Source: a virus. From it: a stretch of 56,329 nt of DNA. Each line of letters begins with the position of its first letter. Within the stretch, counting starts at the first letter, position 1. The notes below the pieces were generated by a model that did no database searches, was not told the DNA's origin, and saw nothing but the letters and a program-made list of their open reading frames with translations. Shown here piece after piece: positions 41,394-48,929 of this stretch. Position numbers and translations under genes: made by a program. The stretch spans positions 1 to 56,329 of IMG/VR virus record IMGVR_UViG_3300031718_000014; one strand, written 5' to 3'.

Positions 41394-42257
41394 TCACTCT
41401 GCCGCTGTAATGAACTCGCCGTCGATCACCCACGGCGCATCAGCCTGTTCCAGAAAATCGTTCTGAACCACGTACTTGATTAGTTCCTTCCTGTGCGTGG
41501 CCTTGGGAGCGGCTTGGAACGCAGCCATTCCCAGCCGCTTGACTTCGATGGGACCATCTGCCTTGGCCAGTGCAGCGACCACGGCTTCAATGGCTTCAGT
41601 ATTCAACTCGTCCGTATCTCCGTTGCTAGAAGGGGATGCAGCGGTCGCAGTAGTCGTTCTCGCACCAGCCGAACTCGCCGCACGAGACGCACCAACGGAT
41701 GACGCTTTTCCCTTTCCCCTTGCTTCCCATGGGAGTGAATGGATCTTGGTGAACACTCCAATGGGCTTGTTCCCTCCCTCCAGTCCTTCCCTCTTCTTCT
41801 TCGGTGCAATCGCGTTCATGTGACCCCGGAGTCCCACCGCAGTCTGAAACCCTTCATCCCGCAGCTTGTCTTCTGGGAACCCTTGATCGACCAGGGCTCC
41901 GAGAAATAGGTAGGCATTGCAGCTATTATTCAGCCCAGTCGCGCTGCTTCCCTCTGCCGGGTAGAAGCACGCTCCGTCGTCAGACGGAACGATCTTACTC
42001 AGATCGCCAGCGGAGTAGTATTGCTCGTGTTCAGTCCCATCGTCGTCCTTCAATTTAACCAGAAGGAACGCGCTGGGTTCCTGACTGCCGTTATAGTCCC
42101 ACGTGGTCGCGGTCATCTCCATGATGGTGGTGTCCACGTTGTCCGGTGCGCCGCCGCCTGAGACTGCGTCTGACGGTGCAACACTGATCGGTTTGCGGTC
42201 CTTACTGCCTGAGCCCGACTTCCCTTTCACAACGCTTGGCTTGCCAAGTGGCGACAT
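41394..42257 (-). CDS. Replication-operon protein, possibly ssDNA-binding
   Basis: 287 residues. Residues 40-165 are beta-rich (SAFLLVKLKDDDGTEHEQYY), followed by an Ala/Ser/Thr-rich linker (185-215) and a C-terminal winged-helix-like part (KELIKYVVQNDFLEQAD). Place between helicase and nuclease suggests a single-strand-binding or annealing partner, but no fold is certain. Confidence 0.65.
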   Translation of the reverse strand: MSPLGKPSVVKGKSGSGSKDRKPISVAPSDAVSGGGAPDNVDTTIMEMTATTWDYNGSQEPSAFLLVKLKDDDGTEHEQYYSAGDLSKIVPSDDGACFYPAEGSSATGLNNSCNAYLFLGALVDQGFPEDKLRDEGFQTAVGLRGHMNAIAPKKKREGLEGGNKPIGVFTKIHSLPWEARGKGKASSVGASRAASSAGARTTTATAASPSSNGDTDELNTEAIEAVVAALAKADGPIEVKRLGMAAFQAAPKATHRKELIKYVVQNDFLEQADAPWVIDGEFITAAE

Positions 42258-42287
42258 ATTGGTGGTTCCTCTCTTTTGTTTTGAATT

Positions 42288-44750
42288 TTACTTCTCTAAG
42301 GGTTTGGGTATTACTTTACAAATCTCGACTGCTTCAGCAAACCACTTCGGAGCGAACTTCTTGAACTTAGGCCAGAACCACTCAAAGTGGTCGTCAACCA
42401 CTAAGACCTCCGACCAGTCGTCCTCGCTCCTAGTACTTCTCCCTGCCATCTGAACGATCTCCTGCATCGCTTGGTACATAGGATAGTCTCTGTCCCGGTC
42501 GCTGCGAGCCTTGGTGACTAAGTCTCTAGTGTCTGGGAACGGGACTTTGCACAATATCTGCCAGCGACACTCGGAGTCTGGAAAATCAAACCCGGTACTA
42601 ACGCTCGGGCTCACGAGTATGGCCGGGGCTTTGGTCCCTTTAAATCTTCGTATGGTGTCTTGGGAGGACTCTCGTGTGTGGACGAGCATATGCTCTGCGA
42701 ACTCGCTGTTTCTAGCGATCCACTGCGCTCTTTGATAGGAAACAGCGTGGATAATTCCCTTCCCTTGTAGTCTGGGCCTGACGATAGCGTCGATCTTCGA
42801 TATCCAGGCTCGTAAGTGCCCCGGTGTGGCTCGCTTGTCCATGCGTACACTAGGGACAAAATAGACAGGACGCCTACCCACTGGAAAGCTGGAAGGGTAC
42901 TCCCGAAAGTCCACATCGCCATGACCAATACCCAGAAGTTCAAGAGTCTTCGGACGAATCGTGGCGGAGGTAAGAACGACTCTCTTAATCCCACAGAACA
43001 GCCTCCTTTCGGCATAGTCGGCAGGCCACACCGGATCGAAGCGGGCTACTAGGCTCCCGCTGGGTCCTCGCCGCGTCACTTGAAAGACCCAGTCTCCCTG
43101 AGCGGACGATAACTGCGCCAGTTTCCGCTCAAGTTTCTTGAGATGCTTCGCTTGATGCACGGCCCACCGACTGTCGCCGTTATTAGCCAAACCGCCCTTT
43201 ACAGCCGCCTCAAGGTCTTCTCGCTGCGACCGGGCACGGTCCAGCCAAACTCTTGCCGTCAACTTCCATGGTTCAAAGTTAATTAGTTCGGGGAAACGGT
43301 CCTCGTCTACTAACTCCAAGTCGCTAGGGAATAGTTCTACTGCCAGATAGTTACTAAGTTGGTCCAGCGCATCGTGAGCCTCGTCTAGTACCAGCATCCC
43401 GAACGCACCGAGACCGCCGCCGTGTTCCATTTGGTGCATCCAATAGGAGTAGTTGGTAGAGACTAGAGTAACTTGTCTGGCCAACTTCACACGGTCGAAG
43501 TAGACGCAGCCGCTTTCCTTCAACTCGCAGCGAACTCCACCGTGGCACGGTCCTTCGTCGCACTTGATCTCGTCCGCAAAGTCTGTTTGAACATCACGCA
43601 GAGTGATAGTCCGACCGTTCGCTTTGTACAGGCAGGGGTAATTGTTCTGACCACGAACGTCCAATAGACCGCTATCCCCAAAGTCCTTCTCCAACTGATT
43701 CTGCAACCCTCTGGTACTGGTCAGGAATGCGGTACGTTCCCCAGACAATTGCGCCGCTGCCAGATAAGCCAGTGATTTGCCGGAGTTATGCACCACCATT
43801 CCGTTTGCGACAAAGTTTTCGTGCGGTTCACAAGCTATTAGGTCGTATACCTCTTCACTTATTTGCGCTCTCTTGACCCACGATACACGAACCTCTTTAG
43901 GTATCCCTTGATGGAAACTGGTGTGATCTCCATGTAATTTCTGGTGAGCCTCGTGCGTAAGAACCTGCAAGTTATCCAAGTCGTTGTGCGAGCTATCTTC
44001 ATCTCGATGGTGGACGGCAAAAATCTCTGGATCAAGGAATGTTAGTCCTTTTGTATTTCCCCTTCGGCAAACTTCTATGAACTCGTCTATGAATAAGCCG
44101 TTAAGGTTTGCTTCGACAACGATGCAGTGATAAGGAACGCGGTACAACCTGCCTTCCACATGGTTTCCTCTGTGTCTATAAGAACCGGAGTTTCCAGCGT
44201 AGGGATGGTTTTTTAATCCTTGAATTTGTCGATACTGTGCTTTGTGGTGCTTCTTTCCGTTTGATCGCGGTCTTGGTGTATCGCAGATCACTTCATCTGT
44301 GGAGACCAAATCCTCAATGCAAACAAAGCCTCGTGACGTGAGAACCTGATGATCGGGAGTTGCTCGCAATGACTTACCATCACGCAGGGTTAAAAGGACA
44401 GTTTCGCGCCGTCCTGAATAACCTACAGATGAAAATTCGTGAAGTCTTATCTCTTTGCCGTCGAAGCTTCGCGTAAAGGGAAGAATGCCTCTAGCTCTGC
44501 GATTGATATGGTTCTGTTGACAATAAAATTCCTGTTCAATTGTTCGCTGAATACTATTCTTCGCCCGATTCACTTGGACGATAGTGTCCCCAACCACACA
44601 GCCGGTTGGGAGTGCCAGCACCACAAACCGCTTGGTACTCTCAACCGCCCGTAGCGCAGCGTCCTCTTGCCCTGGTCGCCATGACTCAAAGCGTTCTGGC
44701 AGTCCCAACCCACTGGGCTCTGGGAGTATTCCGATGGAACTAACTGGCAA
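42288..44750 (-). CDS. DinG/XPD-like superfamily 2 helicase with intein
   Basis: 820-residue precursor from TTG 44750 (AGGAG upstream); a GTG at 44891 would read the zinc-finger gene in the wrong frame. The Walker A motif is split: ALPTG, intein, SGKSLAY. After removal the helicase is about 548 residues. Motif II is LVLDEAHDAL. Four Cys (KCDEGPCHGGVRCELKESGC) match the XPD iron-sulphur domain. Late motifs VLTSATI and QMAGRSTR are present. 5'-3' DNA helicase for replication or repair. Confidence 0.9.
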   Translation of the reverse strand: MPVSSIGILPEPSGLGLPERFESWRPGQEDAALRAVESTKRFVVLALPTGCVVGDTIVQVNRAKNSIQRTIEQEFYCQQNHINRRARGILPFTRSFDGKEIRLHEFSSVGYSGRRETVLLTLRDGKSLRATPDHQVLTSRGFVCIEDLVSTDEVICDTPRPRSNGKKHHKAQYRQIQGLKNHPYAGNSGSYRHRGNHVEGRLYRVPYHCIVVEANLNGLFIDEFIEVCRRGNTKGLTFLDPEIFAVHHRDEDSSHNDLDNLQVLTHEAHQKLHGDHTSFHQGIPKEVRVSWVKRAQISEEVYDLIACEPHENFVANGMVVHNSGKSLAYLAAAQLSGERTAFLTSTRGLQNQLEKDFGDSGLLDVRGQNNYPCLYKANGRTITLRDVQTDFADEIKCDEGPCHGGVRCELKESGCVYFDRVKLARQVTLVSTNYSYWMHQMEHGGGLGAFGMLVLDEAHDALDQLSNYLAVELFPSDLELVDEDRFPELINFEPWKLTARVWLDRARSQREDLEAAVKGGLANNGDSRWAVHQAKHLKKLERKLAQLSSAQGDWVFQVTRRGPSGSLVARFDPVWPADYAERRLFCGIKRVVLTSATIRPKTLELLGIGHGDVDFREYPSSFPVGRRPVYFVPSVRMDKRATPGHLRAWISKIDAIVRPRLQGKGIIHAVSYQRAQWIARNSEFAEHMLVHTRESSQDTIRRFKGTKAPAILVSPSVSTGFDFPDSECRWQILCKVPFPDTRDLVTKARSDRDRDYPMYQAMQEIVQMAGRSTRSEDDWSEVLVVDDHFEWFWPKFKKFAPKWFAEAVEICKVIPKPLEK
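43785..44600 (-). mobile_element. HNH-containing intein in the helicase P-loop
   Basis: 272 residues. Begins with Cys (CVVGDTIVQVN), block-B-like TLRDGKSLRATPDHQVLT, and ends NGMVVHN followed by Ser as the +1 nucleophile. The centre has an HNH endonuclease (EIFAVHHRDEDSSHNDLDNL). Insertion is between TG and SGKS of the Walker A loop, so the helicase cannot bind ATP until splicing. Confidence 0.9.
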
Positions 44751-44904
44751 CTTGTGTTTGCTCCTGTGGCTTTGGTGTTCCACTGCCTTTGCATCGGTGG
44801 TGCGTTCGCTTGTTCCTGTGATCCACAATGGTTCCGTCCGACCACAGACGTACCAGTCTGCCGCACACGTCGCAGGGTATTCGGATCTCACTTTGAGTTT
44901 TCAT
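44740..44904 (-). CDS. Small zinc-finger protein
   Basis: 54 residues, ATG overlapping the previous TAA, with GGAGACGGAG upstream. PCDVCGRLVRLWSDGTIVDH followed by THHRCKGSG is a CxxC...H...C zinc finger common in phages. The TAG lies inside the helicase start region, so translation is probably coupled. Confidence 0.7.
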   Translation of the reverse strand: MKTQSEIRIPCDVCGRLVRLWSDGTIVDHRNKRTHHRCKGSGTPKPQEQTQVAS

Positions 44905-45467
44905 TAGTCTCCGTCTCCTTCGTCCTTCTGAGCATCTCTAGGTGCCACACTGATTCTCTTAGGCAGCTTGATCTTCATCTCTCTGAAGTACCGTTTGAAC
45001 CTGTTATCGAACTCCGTCAGCCATCTGTTTCTCCAGTAGTCGTCATCCATTCCCTTGACCACTTCGATTTGTTCCCGGAGAAGAGATTCGATCTCGCTCT
45101 GAGCATCCCGTTTAGCTAACCTCTCGACACACTGTTCTATCTCCCCGATGTCGTCGTAGAACCTCATGTCGTCTTCTTTGTTCTTGACTAGTTTGAGCAT
45201 GGCGCGTTCCTTAGCCATGCGATTGCTAAACCCCTTGTTTTTGAGAACAGGTTCCAAGTCGTTCATTAACCGCCAGCACGCTACACGGATAAACTCACTG
45301 TGATTAGCGATGGCTCCTTTGATCTGCTGCCTGCATTCGTACACTACTTCCTCAAGTCTCGCTGCCATCCACTTAGGGAACTTGCCGCTAATAGTGATCT
45401 CGTTGCCTTCCCCTTGTCTCACAGGAACCCGGAACGGTTCTGGCGACGGTCGTATGGGTTGGCTCAA
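44904..45467 (-). CDS. Ribbon-helix-helix-like replication-operon protein
   Basis: 187 residues, TTG start overlapping the previous TGA. Residues about 22-70 read as an RHH unit (EITISGKFPKWMAARLEEVV, then HSEFIRVACWRLMNDLE); the rest is charged helix (DDYWRNRWLTEFDNRFKRYF). DNA binding likely; could be replication initiator or regulator, unproven. Confidence 0.65.
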   Translation of the reverse strand: MSQPIRPSPEPFRVPVRQGEGNEITISGKFPKWMAARLEEVVYECRQQIKGAIANHSEFIRVACWRLMNDLEPVLKNKGFSNRMAKERAMLKLVKNKEDDMRFYDDIGEIEQCVERLAKRDAQSEIESLLREQIEVVKGMDDDYWRNRWLTEFDNRFKRYFREMKIKLPKRISVAPRDAQKDEGDGD

Positions 45468-45649
45468 CTTACCTTCTCTTTGGCTAACATCCCAGCTACT
45501 TGAGAGCGGGACACTAACACCTTACCCCAATAGGTCGTAGAGCCAAGTTTCTTCTCTTTAATCATCTGGTAGATGCGTGCTGGGGTGAGTCCCAATATCC
45601 GTGCTGCTTCCGGCACGCTGATCCAATCGTCGTAATACATACGAGGCAT
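45464..45649 (-). CDS. Excisionase/HTH_17-like DNA-binding protein
   Basis: 61 residues from ATG 45649. Helix-turn-helix of the AlpA/excisionase kind: WISVPEAARILGLTPARIYQ then TTYWGKVLVSRSQVAGML. First gene of the replication operon, directly after the promoter at 45658-45686 and the repeat cluster. No ribosome site, so it may be read from a leaderless message. Confidence 0.8.
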   Translation of the reverse strand: MPRMYYDDWISVPEAARILGLTPARIYQMIKEKKLGSTTYWGKVLVSRSQVAGMLAKEKVS

Positions 45650-45657
45650 GGGCACGG

Positions 45658-45686
45658 TTTTTAATCCCGTTCTAAGTTCTTGTCAA
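45658..45686 (-). promoter_or_regulatory. Promoter of the replication operon
   Basis: Minus strand TTGACA (45686-45681), 17-bp spacer, TAAAAA (45663-45658). Predicted start about 45651, one to three bases before the ATG at 45649, so a leaderless or nearly leaderless transcript. Confidence 0.55.
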
Positions 45687-45746
45687 GCGAAAAGTGAGAT
45701 CAAAGTTCCTTTGGTTTTCCGTCCTGTGGGAATCCCGTGGAAAACC

Positions 45747-45853
45747 GTCTACGGTCTATGGGTCTACGGTCCATGGTATACAGTCTATAGGTAAACGGGG
45801 CCTATATCTACGGTATACAGTCTACGGGTTTACGACCGTTTTGGCCGTTTACC
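45747..45853. repeat. Iteron-like repeat cluster, candidate origin or operator
   Basis: Two tandem 15-mers GTCTACGGTCTATGG and GTCTACGGTCCATGG (45747-45776); two 23-bp repeats opening GGTATACAGTCTA (45775-45797 and 45812-45834, four differences); and an inverted pair GGTAAACGG / CCGTTTACC (45790-45798 and 45845-45853). The surrounding 45656-45997 has no gene. It lies just upstream of the replication operon promoter. Confidence 0.6.
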
Positions 45854-45997
45854 TAACTACTAAGATCTTTATAAGAGAACCTGCCTAAAGGGGTAGGTGG
45901 GGTGTTTCTAAGCCTATTTACCAGACATCGGCTTGAAAATCGCTTCTACCCCCCTAGGAATCGCAGGAAACAGGGTCGTACGCAGCGGTCTGACCCA

Positions 45998-46225
45998 TCA
46001 AAACGGTCCTTTGTCCTCCGTTTCGTCCGGCTTGCCGTTCTTAGTGTCCTTCACAGGTGCCAGCAGTATCGTGGTGGGAATGGGTACAGTCTGCAATTCG
46101 ATGTCGAGCGAGATCGTTCCTTTCTCTTCGTCGCGCCATGCCACGCCAACGCGATACCACCGTGTTCTACTGCTGCTTAGCGAGTTTACGGGAACCAACA
46201 CGTTGTAGTCCGGTCGCCTTCCCAT
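45998..46225 (-). CDS. Hypothetical protein upstream of the repeat cluster
   Basis: 75 residues from ATG 46225 in a TAATG overlap. Beta-rich (RTRWYRVGVAWRDEEKGTIS) with an acidic tail ending DETEDKGPF. The pattern is that of small phage proteins with a single beta sheet; role unknown. Confidence 0.7.
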   Translation of the reverse strand: MGRRPDYNVLVPVNSLSSSRTRWYRVGVAWRDEEKGTISLDIELQTVPIPTTILLAPVKDTKNGKPDETEDKGPF

Positions 46226-46389
46226 TAGGCAACCGCCCAACAGATTGCGAACACCACCAGCAACGCGACCGCTCCGGCAATCCAGATGGCCCACTTGGTC
46301 TCGGCAGGCTGGCACTGCCACGCTCGGATCATGTAGCTGCGGCTTAGACTGGCTTTGTGCTGTAACGCTCTGGTCTCTTCGTGAGTCAT
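46225..46389 (-). CDS. Small single-pass membrane protein
   Basis: 54 residues, GGAGG site before ATG 46389. Hydrophilic N-terminus and one C-terminal transmembrane helix (WIAGAVALLVVFAICWAVA). Tail-anchored topology. Unknown role. Confidence 0.7.
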   Translation of the reverse strand: MTHEETRALQHKASLSRSYMIRAWQCQPAETKWAIWIAGAVALLVVFAICWAVA

Positions 46390-46580
46390 TCGCGTTTCCT
46401 CCACACTTCGTTCCGCACTTGGAAATGCTCGCAGATGATTTTGGCCTCGGTCGCACTCTGACAGATGGCAATTATCTTTCCCTGGCCCCATGGTACTTTG
46501 TCCCACTGGAACACGTACACGCTGTCCTCTTCTTCGTTTTGCACGTGAAAGACGCACTGCGTTAGCTTGCTCACTAACAT
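46386..46580 (-). CDS. Small protein (64 residues)
   Basis: ATG 46580 behind GGAGGG at eight bases. Sequence CVFHVQNEEEDSVYVFQWDK then SATEAKIICEHFQVRNEVW; mixed alpha/beta. Overlaps the next gene by ATGA. No family recognised. Confidence 0.65.
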   Translation of the reverse strand: MLVSKLTQCVFHVQNEEEDSVYVFQWDKVPWGQGKIIAICQSATEAKIICEHFQVRNEVWRKRE

Positions 46581-46599
46581 TGACAATTCCCTCCGTTTG

Positions 46600-46620
46600 G
46601 TGGTAAGCTCAGCTTACCAC
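46600..46620. promoter_or_regulatory. Palindromic element upstream of the 46580 gene
   Basis: GTGGTAAGCT-C-AGCTTACCAC, a perfect 10-bp inverted repeat with a one-base centre, 20 bases upstream of the start codon. Candidate operator or mRNA 5' hairpin. The rest of 46621-46687 shows no gene. Confidence 0.45.
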
Positions 46621-46687
46621 TGGCAATGCGATTGGCTATCCCCTTCACACAGTAACTCAGCGCTTTTTTCCTTCGCTTCGCGCTTCG

Positions 46688-46957
46688 TTACTTCCTCCCT
46701 GCTAATCTCGTTCCTTTGGCTCGTTCGATGGCTCGGCCCATTCTTCCAAGTAAAGTACCGTTCTCGAAATTGGCGGCTACTTTGCAGTTGATGTACTTGT
46801 ATGCGTCCTCCAAGGCTTCCAGCAACTCATCACGTTCTTGCAGTAGTCGAGTGATCTTGGCGTCAATCCGTTCGAGTGTTCCCATAATCTGTGCATGGGT
46901 GTCCAGTTTCAGATCCGCTGCGGTCACATTCCGGGTGGGCTTTCTGTCGGTGCTCAT
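46688..46957 (-). CDS. Coiled-coil protein
   Basis: 89 residues from ATG 46957 (AAGGAG seven bases upstream). Central coiled coil (GTLERIDAKITRLLQERDEL then LEALEDAYKYI) and basic tail. Possibly an oligomeric adaptor; unknown. Confidence 0.65.
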   Translation of the reverse strand: MSTDRKPTRNVTAADLKLDTHAQIMGTLERIDAKITRLLQERDELLEALEDAYKYINCKVAANFENGTLLGRMGRAIERAKGTRLAGRK

Positions 46958-46970
46958 TCTCATTCTCCTT

Positions 46971-46998
46971 GTCCCGATGGTTAGGCCGGTCTCGGGAC
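46971..46998 (-). repeat. Leader hairpin of the 46957 gene
   Basis: GTCCCGA (46971-46977) pairs with TCGGGAC (46992-46998) over a 14-base loop, immediately before the AAGGAG ribosome site on the minus strand. Could control translation. Confidence 0.4.
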
Positions 46999-47080
46999 GC
47001 TCACCGGCCAGAGCGAAAGCCTTCGTGTCCCTATCCTTGTGTCGCCTGATCGGGAGAACAGGACGTCAAGGAATTTCGTT

Positions 47081-48013
47081 CTAGCTCTGTATCGCTTCCA
47101 GTTCCGGTGCCAGTCTCTCGATCTCCTCCCACGGGATCACATGACACCCGGCGTACACGGTCCCATTCGCCTCAACCTTGTCCAGACTATACGGTCCGAT
47201 GTGGAACGTATGACCGTTACTCTTCCACTCTTCGCCCGATTGCATGACTTCCCGCACGAATACCAGTGTTCGCTTGGCATGAGCTACCGGCACTCGTGCC
47301 CCTCTCGATGTAACTACCTCTTCCCCTTCCAATCGGAGCATGGTTGGCACGTCATAGTTCCCGCCGTACCCGTAGAACTGTCCCCCATTGCGGAAGCGTT
47401 CGATAAACTCCTGTCTCTGTCTCTGGCGTCCCTCTTCCCTCAGTCTCTCGCGTTCCTTCTCGGCCTTGTTCGCTGCCGCACGTCTCTTGTCATCTTCGGC
47501 CTTGAGTTTGCGAACCAGGTTGCCATCTAGTGCCGGAACAGTAGGCGGCTTGAATCTGAGTCCAAAAAACTTGGCATACAGATTAGCTTCTGCCGCGAGT
47601 GCCAGAGCTTCTTTGTGATTCCATTCCTTATTGAAAGCGGTCCTGGCTCTGACGCTCTTCAGGGCAAACTCATTGATCCGGCGTCTGTAGCTTTCGAGAT
47701 TGGCTTTGTGTTTGTCCTTCGCGGCGTAGTTATGAGCGAATATCTCCGGCACATTGAACACTTGAATCCCTGCCGGTATCGCTCCGTGTACGTGCGAGAG
47801 ATGCTTTGACGTAGTGACACTGTAGGTTCGCGTGGTGAACATCACTGCGCGTTCCCCTTTGCGCGTCACTATGTCGGCAATGGGGAAGTGACTTCCGTAG
47901 CTGTAGATGGTTGTCCCATGGAAGTACAGATTGCCACTGCTATTCTTGGCGCTGTCTTGCGATTGGTGAATCCAGAGATGCGGTATCTCACTGCTAGGAT
48001 GTACGTGTCTCAT
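47081..48013 (-). CDS. Hypothetical phage protein, 310 residues
   Basis: A larger hypothetical with beta-rich N-terminus (YFHGTTIYSYGSHFPIADI and RAVMFTTRTYSVTTSKHLS), a long charged helix in the middle (about 165-205), and beta-rich C-terminus (GHTFHIGPYSLDKVEANGT). The TTRTYSVTTSKH segment is recurrent in podovirus genomes. No enzymatic motif. Confidence 0.75.
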   Translation of the reverse strand: MRHVHPSSEIPHLWIHQSQDSAKNSSGNLYFHGTTIYSYGSHFPIADIVTRKGERAVMFTTRTYSVTTSKHLSHVHGAIPAGIQVFNVPEIFAHNYAAKDKHKANLESYRRRINEFALKSVRARTAFNKEWNHKEALALAAEANLYAKFFGLRFKPPTVPALDGNLVRKLKAEDDKRRAAANKAEKERERLREEGRQRQRQEFIERFRNGGQFYGYGGNYDVPTMLRLEGEEVVTSRGARVPVAHAKRTLVFVREVMQSGEEWKSNGHTFHIGPYSLDKVEANGTVYAGCHVIPWEEIERLAPELEAIQS

Positions 48014-48039
48014 CTCACTTTCCTCCCGATTTTAATTTA

Positions 48040-48078
48040 GAGGGAATGCTCCCTCATCGCACGGTCTAGCAGTAGACC
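48040..48078 (-). repeat. Two small hairpins in the leader of the 47081 gene
   Basis: GAGGGA-atgc-TCCCTC (48040-48055) and GGTCTA-gcag-TAGACC (48063-48078), both perfect 6-bp stems with 4-base loops, in the 86-bp gap before ATG 48013. Possible processing or regulatory structures. Confidence 0.4.
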
Positions 48079-48099
48079 GGGCGACGCGAGTCACTCCAG

Positions 48100-48474
48100 T
48101 TACTGTCTCTTCGCTTTGCGGAGTCTCACGTATTCCCCGCTAGACTCGGGCCAGATTCCCACGTACCGCACACCATGGATAATCGCTCTGACCGATCTGC
48201 GGTAAGTATGGAAACCAAACCCGACTTGCTGTCTGTCGCCAACTTCGCAGGTGTCACTGACTGGCGTTCCCAACCACGTAATCACCACGTACATTCCGGG
48301 GGCAGTGTGCTGCTTGATGTAGAGGTAAAGATTCTGCGGCGCTGTCTTGATGTACTCCAGCTCTTTCGATTCCAATTCCCTATTGTGTTGGTCAACGTCT
48401 TGCGGCGCTATATCCGATCTGCCGCTAGGCGTAAACGTCCCGTGCGCGTTCCCTACATTGAATACGTATTCCAT
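48100..48474 (-). CDS. Hypothetical beta-rich protein
   Basis: 124 residues from ATG 48474 (GGGAG nine bases upstream). Regular beta pattern (MYVVITWLGTPVSDTCEVGD, RSVRAIIHGVRYVGIWPESS). Its 5' end overlaps the RHH gene by 50 bases. Unknown function. Confidence 0.65.
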   Translation of the reverse strand: MEYVFNVGNAHGTFTPSGRSDIAPQDVDQHNRELESKELEYIKTAPQNLYLYIKQHTAPGMYVVITWLGTPVSDTCEVGDRQQVGFGFHTYRRSVRAIIHGVRYVGIWPESSGEYVRLRKAKRQ

Positions 48475-48676
48475 CGCTCCCTCTCCCGATTGCTTCACCG
48501 ATTGTGCGTTCGGTGCTACGCTCCCCGCGTGGCCCTAGTCTAGATTTTAGCTTCTCTTGCAATGCTTCGATCACAAACTCTCGAATGGTCTGTCCCTTGA
48601 GTGCGGCTGCACTCTTGACCTTGCGAGCCAATTCTCCCGGTACGCTGCGGATATTGAGATTGGTGTCTTTGGTCAT
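48425..48676 (-). CDS. Ribbon-helix-helix repressor-like protein
   Basis: 83 residues. NLNIRSVPGELARKVKSAAA then KGQTIREFVIEALQEKL is an RHH (FitA/Arc-like) domain; basic, probably disordered tail. Candidate ligand for the palindromic operator at 48899-48913 upstream of its operon. Confidence 0.75.
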   Translation of the reverse strand: MTKDTNLNIRSVPGELARKVKSAAALKGQTIREFVIEALQEKLKSRLGPRGERSTERTIGEAIGRGSDGIRIQCRERARDVYA

Positions 48677-48870
48677 ATAATGATAAATGGATTGGCTTCC
48701 TGCGCCAACCCTCGATTAGATATCTCTGTTAGTTCTGCCACTAAGTCTCTAGGGTCGAACAAACCACGGTGCCCTGAAGGAGTAGTAGCCCAAACGTTGT
48801 ACCGACCCGCGTTTGTTATGTCGATGCATCCCAGCTCCTTCAGCTTCTTAATCGCCTGCGCTTTAGTCAT
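48673..48870 (-). CDS. Small DNA-binding-like protein
   Basis: 65 residues with AAAGGAG site, overlapping the RHH gene start by four bases. MTKAQAIKKLKELGCIDITN then YNVWATTPSGHRGLFDPRDL; helix followed by a beta part. First gene after the promoter at 48901-48929. Confidence 0.65.
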   Translation of the reverse strand: MTKAQAIKKLKELGCIDITNAGRYNVWATTPSGHRGLFDPRDLVAELTEISNRGLAQEANPFIII

Positions 48871-48893
48871 TTTCTAATCTCCTTTGTATCTTG

Positions 48894-48929
48894 CAGTACG
48901 TTTGTACCAAACGATACAAATGCTGTCAA
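48894..48929 (-). promoter_or_regulatory. Promoter with palindromic operator
   Basis: Minus strand TTGACA (48929-48924), 17-bp spacer, TACAAA (48906-48901). The palindrome CGTTTG-tac-CAAACG (48899-48913) covers the -10 box. A related CAGTACGTTTTCTGTACG lies upstream at 48945-48962. A normal leader with ribosome site follows, unlike the other promoters here. Confidence 0.6.

Noticed and set aside
45747-45853. CRISPR array
   Set aside because: Repeats are few, short and irregular, with no uniform spacers and no cas genes.
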